A stretch of DNA of 64,000 nt from Gymnothorax reevesii. Lineage: Eukaryota > Chordata > Actinopteri > Anguilliformes > Muraenidae. Position 1 is the stretch's first letter. Every line of letters starts with the position of its first letter. The translations under genes and the position numbers were made by a program. The notes below the pieces were generated by a model. That model did not search any database. It was not told the DNA's origin and saw only the letters and a program-made list of their open reading frames with translations. Where the stretch lies: NCBI GenBank assembly GCA_029721435.1, contig CM056583.1, positions 73,345,120-73,409,119 on the forward strand, given 5' to 3'. Below, piece by piece: positions 12,701 to 24,700 of this stretch.

Positions 12701-15700
12701 ACATTCGGCTGCAGGCATGCTACCGCTACCCCGCAATCAGAAACCAAGGATGAGAAGAATATGCGAGAGGCAACTACATCTCTCCTGCTACATCTACAAG
12801 TCCAGTTCTGGGGTTTTTGAAGTCAAAGCAAGCGGTCACTGAACTGAAAGTAGAGGGCATCGAGGCTATGCAACAGATTATTAAGTCTATAATTCCTTAG
12901 TTAAGTTACTTGAATTTTTTGCCACTTCTTCCAGAATAATATCACAAATATGCTTTGGAGATGACAGTTAATTAAGTCTATACACAGGCATCTGGGATAG
13001 ATACAGCCCTGAGGTCACCATACCACCAAAAATACTACATGCAGCATCTGTGCTTGTTGGTAGCAAGTATCATCAAAGAGGAATAGATGTCAGTAAATAC
13101 AAAGAATGGCACAAACTCTGCAGTGAACTCAAAAGACAGACATTAATTGTATCCATATTTTTCAACTTTGCAAATAAACCCGAGTAAAGGCCCAGTCACA
13201 CAGCGAAAACGCATGAATTACGCATGAATTACGCACAGATTTTCGTTTCTGCGCGGAGCGTACGTCGTGTGCGTAATTCGTAGGTGGAACGAACGTGGAC
13301 TGTCAGTGATTGTAAGTGGATGTGCGTCGAAGGCGGTTTGTGCGTGATTTTGAGTTTTGAACGGTTCAAAAATTTTCCGACGCACAACTGTGCGTTGGTG
13401 TGCTTAATTCATGAGTCGGCATGCGTAGTTTATGCGTCGAGTATGCGTAACTATGCGCGGGACACTCGTCGGCCGTCAGTGCTTATGCGTCAGAACTGGT
13501 TTGAATCCGCGCACATCCACGTCCGTCCACTGATGCCCCACGTTCATATCACGCATGAAACGCGCACGTATCACGTTCATTCCACTGACATCCACTGACA
13601 ATACGTGAAGCGTTCGTGTTTGGACGTGCTCCATCGGTGATTCATGCGTCGGGCGTGCGTCGAATGTTCGTGGAATACTGCACCGTGTTTGCTATTATGC
13701 GTCGACGTGCGCGATATGTCAGTGATTGTAAGTGATACATGCGTGGTTCATGCGCAATTCATGCGTGATTCGTCCGAGATTTCTACCCCCGACACCCCGA
13801 AAAATTGGTCAATTTCTCAACGCACAAGCACGCACAAACCCAATCTGTGCGTGATTTGTGAGTGATTCGTGCGTGATCGGCTGTGTGACTGGGCCTTAAA
13901 ATAAGAAACTAAACAGATTGCTTTGGATGGAAGCTCAAACAGGGTTAAAGTGCTCCGAATCATGGGTCAGGATAGAGACCCGGTGCCTTAAGGCCAGGTG
14001 CCCTTCATTGACGGGGTAATATGACTGGCACTCATGCCAGGCCAGTATGGATAAATCAAGAAATGAGTCAAAACTCTCACATTAGAGCAGTGTTTCCCAA
14101 AGTGTGGGCCGCGGTGGTACTGCAGGTGGGCCGTGAGAGGTCATTAAAAATATGATTCATTTTTATAAAATATGATTTTTTTTATTTTTAATTGTAAAAT
14201 ATTTATTGCACGACTTTAAAAAATATTTAGAAGTAATAACCTATTGAGTGTTATTGACCTCACAATATTTTAGGAACCTTATATAGTTTATGATTGGAAC
14301 GTAGCTTTCTGGTCATCATGACCGGGGGCCATAATCGGAGGAGCACGTACTGTGTTCATTTATTAATTCTGTCATGTGTGTACACCACAGATTTAAAAGT
14401 TTGGGCTTCCTTTATCCCCCTGCTTTCATTTCAATCCTGAATCTTAAAAATAATAATAATAATAATTATAATACAATAATAATAAATAAAAAACAACAAC
14501 AATTATTGTCGTTGTTTTTTTATTTTATTTTCTTAACAACAACAACAATTATTGTTGCTGTTAAGTGTTCTGAGAATGCCTATTTTTGTCTACGTACTGT
14601 TTATAGGACAAAGGTGGGCCGTGGACATTTTTTAGATGTTCAAGTGGGCCCTGATTTGGAAAAGTTTGGGAATCCCTGCATTCGAGGCAGATTTTTTGTT
14701 TCACTGGCAAAAAGGTAATAGAAATAATTGTTTGAAGTCTAAAAAGAGAACTGAAATGCTTGGCAAGATTATAATGGCTTTATTTTAGCTTCTTTATTTC
14801 TTTATTATTCATTTATTTTTTTTGCAGTATAGGTAAAAATTATGTATGGGACACCAAATATGACTTCAAAAAAAAAAAAAAAAAAACAATCTGACGAGAA
14901 ATGTTTTTCATTGATGACAATTGATACAGGTGATACAGCCTTGACAAAACCCTGTCAAAAAGCTGTCCGGTATTACATGGAGAAACAAACACAACTGAGA
15001 CTGGGACCCTGAAAAGTGGCTGTGATAAGTTCTTCAAAAAGCTAAGAACGAACCAAACAATCTTCTAAATCCATAAAACTGCCAGACAGAGTTCCTAATT
15101 CTTTTTGGCAAAGGGTAGTCACACCAAAGCTGAATTCAATTTTGTTTTAAACATTCATTTAGAGTACCTTTTTCAAAATTTATGAACCTTTAATTCCATG
15201 ATTTTTGGAAGTATCTTTGCCCCAGAATATTTTTCAATGTGCCTTCAGCAAGTACAACCCCAATTCTGAAATACTTGTAGTTGGGACAAAGTGCAAATTG
15301 TGAATAAAATCAAAATGCAATGACTTTCATGTCACACAAGCCAGTATTTTATTAACATTAGAACAGAGATAACATAGCAAATGTTGGAAGTGAGAAATTA
15401 AAAAGTTCATCCACAAAATGATCTCATTTAAAATTTGATGTCTGCTACAGGTCTCAGAAAAGTTGGGACAGGGGCCTGTTTACCATGGCGTAGCATCCCC
15501 TCTTCTTTTTAACACAGAGTGGAGGTGAATGGACATTGAGGAGACAAGTTTCTTGAGTTTAGCCATTGGAATTTGATTCCACTCTTTTATACAGGCTTCC
15601 AGCTGCTGGAGAGTTTTGAGTCTCCTTTGATGGACTTTTCGTTTAATTATGCGCCAAATGTTCTCAATGAGTCAAAGACCAGGAGTGCAGGCAGGCCAGT

Positions 15701-18700
15701 TCAGCACACGGACTCATCTACTACAAAGCCATGCTGTTGTAATAGCTGCAGTATATGGTCTTGCATTGTCCTGCTGAAATACACAAGGCCTTCCCTGGAA
15801 TAGATTTTCTCTGGAGGGGAGCATATGTTGCTCTAAAACCTTTATATACCTTTCAACACTCATGGTGCTTTTTAAAACATGCAAGTGTCCCACACCATAT
15901 GCAGTAATGCATCCCCATACCATCAAAGATACTGGCTTTTGAACTGAACGCTGATAACAGGAGGGGTGATCTTTCTCTTCTTTAGCCTGGAGGGCACGAC
16001 GCCCATGATTTCCAACAAGAATGTCAAATTTGAATTTGTCTGACCACAGGACACGTTACCATTTGGCTACAGTCCATTTCACATGGGCCTTGGCCCACAG
16101 AACACAGCGACGCTTCTGGATCATGCTCAACAATGGCTTCCTTTTCCTGTGTATGGCATGGCTGACTGTTTTTACAGACAGTGGTTTTCTGAAGTATTCC
16201 TGGGCCCATTTAGTAATGTCAATGAATCATGCCGGTGAGTAATGCAGTGGCATCTGAGGGCCCGAAGGTCTTCGGCCTTTTCCATTACGCACAGAGATTT
16301 TTCCAGTTTCTCTGAATCTTTTGATGATGTTATGCACTGTCGATGATGAGACCTTCAAAGCCTCAGCAATTTGAGGTTGAGGAACATTGTTTTTAAAGTA
16401 TTTGACTTTTTTTTTTTTCACGCAAGCCTTCACAAGTTGGAGAGCCTCAGGCCATCTTTACTTTTGAGAGACTCAGCCTCTCTAAGACATCTCTTTTATA
16501 GCCAATCATGTTACACACCTGATGCCAGTTAACTTAATTACTTGCTAAATGTTCTTTCAGCTGATTCTCTTACATATTAATAGCTTTTTAAGCCCTTTTT
16601 TGCCTGTGTCCCAACTTCTTTGAGACTTGTTGCAGCCAGAAAATTTGAAATAAGCTCATTTTGTGGATAAAAATGTAGAATGTCTACGTTTCAACATTTG
16701 AAATGTTATCCATGTTCTCTTGTACATGACATATTGGCTCATGTGATCTGAAAGTCACTGCATTTTGATTTTATTCACAATTTACACTTCGTCCCAAAAC
16801 TCTCAACTATTTTGGAACTGGGGCAGTACAAGAACAATCTGATCAATCATGCGGTGAGTAATACAGTGGCATCTGAGGACTCAAAGATCACGGGAATCCA
16901 GTAAAGGTCTTTGGCCTTGTCCCTTACGCACAGAGATTTTTCCAGTTTATCTGAATCTTTTGATGATGTTATGCACTGTCAATGATGAGACCTTCAAAGC
17001 CTTTGCAATTTGACATTGAGGAACATTGTTTTTAACCCTCTATTAACCAAACCCATTTCCAATTGTGTAAAAATCATGTCCCTAGGCAAATATATTGACT
17101 ATGGGCCAATATTTGGAAAAATAGTTTAAAAAAAAAAAAAATAAATAATAATTTATTTATTTTACATTTTAAAATTTTTACTTGACAGACCATTAAAGTT
17201 ATTCTCAAATGTTTATTTGGCAATAAGAAACAAAACCAGAAGGGTGTCCAGGCTGTTAACGCTTTCACTTTATGTAGCAGAGATGCCACGGTGGTTCATA
17301 GAGGGTTAAAGTATTCCACAATTTTTTTACGCAAGCCTTCACAGGCTGGAGAGCCTCTGGCCATCTTTCCGAGAGACTCAGCCTCTCCAAGACATCCCTT
17401 TAATAGCCAAATCAAATTACACACCAGATGCCAGTTAACTTAATTACATGCTAAATGTTCTTTCAGCTGATTCCTTTATATATTCATTGCTTTTTCAGCC
17501 AATTTGTTTCCTGTCTCCCAACATTTATGAGACCTGTTGCAGCCAGAAAATTTGAAATAAGCTCATTTTGTGGATAAAAATGTAAAATGTCTCAGATAAC
17601 ACTTCAAATGCTGAAATTATGTTCTATTGTAAATAACATATTGGCTCATGTGATCTTGAAGTCATTGCATTTTGATTTTATTCACAATATGCACTTCGTC
17701 CCAACTATTTTGGAATTGGGGTTGGAAAACAATTCAATTGGGGTTGTAAAGCAACAGAAATTCCTACAAACTCAAATTATTTCTATTCCTAAGTTGAAGT
17801 TTTTTGAATCACAGAAGATGCAATCTGAGACACCATACACCTTTGCCTGTTACACTACTAGGGCCCTATGATTTCCGCGATCAGAGAAACGCGGACGGAA
17901 TTGGCCTATAAAAATGGAATCTATTGATAAACGCGGAATTTTGTGGAAATCGGCATTATTTAACTGAACTGCTGTTCGTAAAGCCTCGTTTCCACCGAAC
18001 GCTAAACAAACTAGGCTTATGCCGTCGGAGGCAACGGCTGGGGGTATATACCCGAACGCCCCCAATCCTCCAATTCCCCAATCCTTGAATAGACCTTAAA
18101 TAGACTTTCATTTGAACTTAATTTCAGGTCAATTGGACAAATGGTTCTGAAGATATGGCCAAAATGGCAATTTTCCATCACAAAGCGCCACCTGGTGGCA
18201 AAATATTGAACCACACAGGTATGATGTCATGATTTGACACGTTGTGAGGTCATGACCTTACAGTTGCACATAGTTTCATGTCAATTGGACAAATAGTTCC
18301 AAAGATATGGCAAAAATGGTGAATTCTATGTGACAAACCTCCACCTTGTGTCAACATTTTGAACCAAACAGGTATAATGTCATCGTGGGACAAATCCTCA
18401 GGTCATGACCTTTCATTTGCACTTGATTTGAGGTCAATAGGACAAATATTTCCAGAGATATCATAAAAACAGTGATTTTTCAGTTTTTGGCCCCTGGTAG
18501 CCAATCTAGAAATCTTAAATTGTCCAAAATCGAATCAGTTCTTCCTCTTTATGATACTTACCTATATGCAAAATTTGAAATTTCTAAATGAAATGTTACT
18601 GAAGTTATCGCGTTAACACGTAGTAAGGCGGCGGTTGGACCAAAAACATAATACCCCCGGAACGCCATTCGGCGTTCAGGATAAATATTCGCGCGTCCAA

Positions 18701-21700
18701 ATTACATTCAAAGTCAAAGTAAAGATGTGAATGCAGGCGAAAATGTGAACAGCCTTCGTCAAATTCACCTGCCCCGAGTTTTCGAGCAACACATCTCTTC
18801 AGTGCTACAGAAGATCTGTGCGAAGAAGTTTTTCGTTGTTGTAGACGAAACCACTGATGATGTAGACGAAACCACTGATGACAGGGATCGCAGGGTCCTA
18901 AACATCGTCATTTGTCAACTTATGTTAGCTTAACAACTTCTAGAACCGTTAAATAGCCTACAATATTTCTTTTCTTCTTAGTGAATTGTGTGCATGCAAA
19001 TTACGACGTAACGTCGTCCCCCAGTGGTGAAACAATAGCTGATGCATCTTTGTGTAAGTTTGTTCATGTTTAATCACTGTAGAACATTTAGTCCTAGGAT
19101 GGAATATACAGTATTGGGATTACTCAATAAAAGTTTCTTTAAAATAATAAAAGAAATTAAATAAAGCTGATGCATCGGAATCAGACAACTGCTGATTCGT
19201 GGGGGAAACGGAGTGTCATTACTGCTGCTCGCATTCATTCATACATATACACAACGTATATACAGAAAGAAAAAGGGGCAGTTGTCTGCCTTTTTGACTG
19301 TAGCTTACACCTCCTTTAAAGAGACAATTTTATTTATTTTGTAGTATTATTTTAGGTTATAAAAAAAAAATCTTACATCACAGTGCAATGTTATATTGCG
19401 TCATTATGCAGTACTTGATATGACTTTTAGTACTGAGGAAAATGGAGGTTAGCATCAACTAATTCAAGGTTATTTCTATTTAATTAGTGAACATCTTTTT
19501 TATTAACATAAATAGCACTCTCTCTCTCTGATGGTAAAATTGGTGTAATTGGTAAAGAACAGAATTCCAAAAAATTAAAAGAGAAAAAACGGAATTTGGC
19601 AAAAATTAAAACGGAATTTGGAAAAAAAATAAAAAAGATTTCATAGGGCCCTACACTACACAAATCTAGTGTGTTGTGTGGCTTTCGTTACAGCAGATCC
19701 ACTTGCCTTAGCTGAAGACTGCAGATCAGACACAGTCTGGACTCTGTTCCCAGTCTCTGGGTCCCATAGCTGAGACGGAGCATTCAGGAAAATCCCAACA
19801 AACAGAACAGAGTGAACTTCCTAAGCCAATACCAGCATTGGCAGAGGAGAAATTAATTCAACTGCTGCTGAAAGCACAAAAAAAACCAAAAAAAGCAAAA
19901 CACGAAACCAAGGTGTCTGGCTCTCCAAGTCTAGAATTTGAGCAGTCATTAGAATGTGACAAGAATAGGTTGAATTGAAAGTTGAATTACATGCGGGGCA
20001 AACAAATTTCAAAGCCATAAAAGCTGACAAATGTGACCTCTGCCAGCTGCACTGTATGAAAGCCAGCCACTTTTCTGCAGTGGGGCCAGCTAAAAGCGGG
20101 AATGTGCAGGATACACTGAGCGTCCGGTCGGAGGAGGCGGTGATGAGGTCAACGTGGGTGGAATCTCCAGACATCCAGCTGTAGGCCGTCATGGCGGTGA
20201 TCTGCTGGGAGTGGCCGCGCAGTTCCTGGAGACGTTCGCCTGTCTGATACAGTACAGACCCTTACCATCAAACCCCGTAACACACTGCTGCATTTTCCTA
20301 GGGCGCATACAAGAAGCTCCAGGGAGGAGGATCTCCAGGAACAGAGTTAGGCAGCTCTAATATAAATAATTTCTAAAGGTAATTTGTACATTTGAGCAGT
20401 GTGTTTAAGTTTACCAAAAAGCTTAGCTCAGAAAAAGCTGGTGCATCATGGACAATGCAAATAAAATCAAAAAGGACTGATTTGAAAATCAGACAATTGC
20501 TGGAAAATGCAGGGACTTCCCTGGAACGGACGAAATCTAAATGGCTGCACTTGTTGCTCCAAAATATGCTTATATCTTTCTGCATTAAAGGTGCCCACAG
20601 ATGTCCAAGTCACCCATGCCGTGTGCATCGACACATTTCCACGTCATGACAGGTGCCAGCTTTTGAACATGATGGGGAGAACAGCTTGGACTGTCTTTTC
20701 GTCTTAGGTTTGGAGAACATGGTTGTTGTTCCACCGTCCCACCCCCAATTTTTTTCTTTTTCAAAAACCACTCTAAATGTTGACTTGTTGGACCACAAAA
20801 CACACTTCCTCCATATCACTGTCCATCTCAGATGACACCGAGCCCAAAGAAGTCAACAGCACTTTTGGTAAGACCTGGGAGCCCCCTCAAAATAGGAACA
20901 TCAGGGGTCATGACTGACAAAGTGTAAATCAAAAAACAAGAGAACAACATACTAATTTTCTTCATATGCCTTTGACCAATGCTCACTCACTAAGCATGCC
21001 AAATTTCATTATGATGCATGGTGTCTTGTGAAATATGACCCCCCCACATTTGGGCCAAAAATGACATTTTTTTTATTCTGGATCAAACTTTCATCATCTA
21101 TCAAGTCAATATTTATGCACTCAGAGGTATGCTATTTGGTGTATGAATGGAAAAGTTTGCATGCAATTAGCACAGCAAATTGCTTAGGTCTATTTTTCTT
21201 TAATCAGAAATTAGCATCCATTAAAATTGAAAAAAAAGAAATCATAATGATTTGGTTACCTTTTGAGACAGAGCACAAAAATGATTACAGACAACTTCAA
21301 AATGACAGATTTCTCAAAAACAGAATAATGGTGCCTGTTCACACAGTAAATTTCATCAGCCTAATTTGCATTCTCCATAATGTGGCATCATTTTAAGAAC
21401 TGGAGTAGCAAATGAAATTTGGCTTCGAAGTAACACTTCACTGGATCATCTGAAATCAATCTGCTACCTGCACTTAAGACCATTGACTGAATCAGTGGCT
21501 TAAATAAGCTTTGTATTTATTGCAGGAGTTCTTCTCTTATCTTGCTGGTGAGGGATGTTAGAATTGACAGCAGAACTATCAGCTTTTCTCCCTGAAGTGA
21601 TGCAGTGTCTGCAAGTTTCTCTTCCATCTCCCCACCCCCACCCCCCATCCCCCAAACCCCAACCACCTCATTCAATCACTGCAAGTCATCATGTTGATCG

Positions 21701-24700
21701 AACCAATTTGCTCTCTCCCTTCTCTTGGCTCTAACTGTGTTAGCAGAAGGTTCAGGAGCGATCGGACGAATTACTGCCTATCAGGCCCAGGCCGGGCTGG
21801 ATGGCAGCTCTGGACGTTAAGGGAAGCTCGTAAGTGAATTTAATGCTGACAGATAACCAACCTGAGCATTCCACACCAATACCAGCCCGTCATCTCCAGC
21901 CGAGGCAAACCTGCGAGGCACAAACAAACAAACAAATCACTGTGCAGGCCTAAAGGCGCAGGGTCAAAGAGCCGCAGGTTAAACTCCCGTGAGAAACCCC
22001 GCTAATGTAACCTACAGGACAGAGTAGGTGTCTCTCCAGCTGAGATCAGCAGGAAGGCTGAGGGGAGCTGCTTCCAGGTTAGTAAGAATGGATGAAAGTA
22101 TGACTGAATCAAGTCACCCAGAAGACTGCCCTGGGCAGTGTTGCAGGCCAGTGAGTGTGCGTGAGTGTGAGTGTGCATACTGATGATCAGGGATTGTGTA
22201 CATATTCACCCAAAATAATGCATATAGTGTAGTAATAATAATAATACAATTTTCTGCACACATTCCTTAACCATTTTTACTTAATACAATAGAGAATAGC
22301 TTTTCATGTTCTGTTGATGAACTTCAACCAATAAAATACAGGTGTAACCACAAGCAGCAATCCCACGGTTAAAGCAAACACAGACCATCAGAAGTTCAAA
22401 GATTTTGATCTGAACCTGGTCCAGTGTAGTCTAGATATTGAAAAGCAGCAAAATCTCCCTTTTTTGCGTCTTGACAAATAGCTCAAACTCATTGATATAG
22501 GGCACATTTTGCACCAGGACCAACCCTTAGTTTGGCAACGCCATCCGGCGTCAACCTCCATTGGTCAATGCTGAAAGCCTTTTGGGGGTAGGTTTCAACA
22601 GTTTAATCAAAAATATCCACCAAGTTTGGTGATGTACAGACAAACTGTGATTGATTTATAACCAAATTTGCACCATGCACATGTTTGAAATTAGTAGCGC
22701 CCATAGTTGAGCAATTTAAAAATATTTCAAACCACATGTTTCAACATTGTTACAAAATATAAGCAGCAAGTTTTGTAATGATAGGAAAAATAGTTTTTGA
22801 TTTATAGTCTGATTTGTGTTACGCCAAGCCCATTTTTTTGCAATTTGTCAATTTGGGTGAAACATTCAGGGCATGTTTCAGGTATTTACACTTTTTTCAG
22901 GTATTTATTTGACATATTCAGCAAGTTTTCAGATGATTGACCCAATGGTTGTTTACTTTGGTCTATGTATGACCAGAACTATGCCATTTTGAAGTTCATT
23001 GGCCAGAATCTTGAAAATCAAATAAGTTATCAACAAGCTTTGACAGAAGGCAAGTCCCATAATGATCCACGGAAAATTTGGTCGCAATTCGCCCAATGGT
23101 CAAGAAAATGTCAAAAAATGTGTTTTTCAAATGTAATAAAATTTTGGCTGGTGCAAATTATATAAGGAATATACACTTTGTTTGTCTTGAGCCAAGGAAT
23201 CAAAAGAAAAAAAATATCTCAATTCAGGAGTTATGGTCCAAAATATGTTCACTATCTATGGAACCCTCATAAGGTTGATTGACTCCTACTTCTTGGGCAG
23301 CACTTGCACATAACTTCCAATCAATGGCCAAAGTCTCATACCTCCATCATCTACAGTCATACAGAATATTTTACAAATGTTTCCAAAGAAAAATAATAAC
23401 GCAAAAGCACAAAGCCAATCTAGTTTCAGCTTTTTGAACTTAAACACCTAAAAGCACAAGTAACGTGATCAAGGAAACAAGAATCTCAATATCCCCAAAT
23501 GTTGCACTTTTTCCAGAAAAAACACCCCATCTAATGACATAGGAACTCATGAAGAGGTTTCTAGAAAAAAATGCATAAGTCAAAGAGAACATCAAAAGCC
23601 ATTCCTAACCCTAAACACCATTTAAAGACAAGAAAATCAACCAATGACTGGCACATACAAACACACACATAAATGGGCATTTCATCGAGAACTCTGGTCT
23701 TGCCAAACATTTAGCTGCCATGTGAACTCATTGCCGCACCTTACCACCGAAGAGTGCGGCTTCACATTCATCAACAGCACACTGCAGAGACATGCAGCAA
23801 TGGCGTGAACTTCTGATATGTGGATTACCAGATGTCAATTGCGCAATACTTTACCTTTGCCATCAATTTTTCAATTTCCGCACAATTTGACCTTCGGCGA
23901 CGTGCAACCATCGCAGCTGAAAATACAGCTCACTTTGTTTTGGATGGGTCAACGGTGGGTGTACGGCAATGTGGCTTTGTTAGCTGGTGAAAGACTGGGA
24001 CCCAAGGCTTAGTGTGGCTGGGTGCCCTTTGATTCCATATGTCCTTGGCACTTGTTCAAAAACTAAGTTACAGGATAACAAAAAAAAGAAAAGTTGAAAG
24101 GAACTACCTCTGAGTCTGACAGAGGATACGTTTTCAGTCTTCAAAACCAATCAGAGAAATTTTCCAGCGCCTGCTTTCTCCTAAGCCCGCTAAAGACACA
24201 AGAAGCTGACTGCTGAGCCCTCAATAGCAAAGGATTACTGAGGGAGGCCAAGCGTAAAACCCGCTTTGTGACTGGCTTCCAACACTGCACCGACACAGTC
24301 TACTTCAGCACTTAACTTTAGAAAGGCCTTACAACGCAAGGAGAGTAGTCTTCTGTCCCCATTTGTAAAAATGCGAGGGAATGCATTATGCTGGTTGTTT
24401 CTTTATTTAATCTCTGGAAAGGTAGACAAGCAAACCATCAAGAACGCCGAATTGAGCACCTTTCACAGTCCACAAGCTCGCTTGCTGAAATAGATTTGGT
24501 GGGCTTCCCAACCAATCATGAGGTGTGGGATAGACAGCTGTCAGAGGCAGCCAGGGGGAGAGCCACTTACCTGAAGTCATCAATCTGCACCAGAAATCGA
24601 ACAATGTCAAAGTGTCCTTTCAGCACCTGCAGCTCCGTGTAGAAGTTCTTGGGCTGTTCCTCCCCAATGAACAGAACTGTGTTTCTCTGCAGGGGTACAA

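Larger units (their letters stand above)
17860..19652 (+). mobile_element. hAT element, internally rearranged
   Basis: Perfect 12-bp ends AGGGCCCTATGA / TCATAGGGCCCT with 8-bp flanks ACACTACT (17852-17859) and ACACTACA (19653-19660). The inside holds a hAT transposase fragment at 18727-18933 (+) and, from about 17985 to 18690, an unrelated insert with 152-bp tandem repeats. Lies in wdr41 intron 5. Confidence 0.8.

Noticed and set aside
13284..13865. Two plus-strand frames inside the CpG-rich MITE
   Set aside because: Composed of repeated low-complexity words of the MITE itself; no protein family.
18727..18933. hAT-derived host gene (domesticated transposase)
   Set aside because: Only 68 codons, inside clear hAT ends, with a tandem duplication in the catalytic motif; a decayed fragment is simpler.
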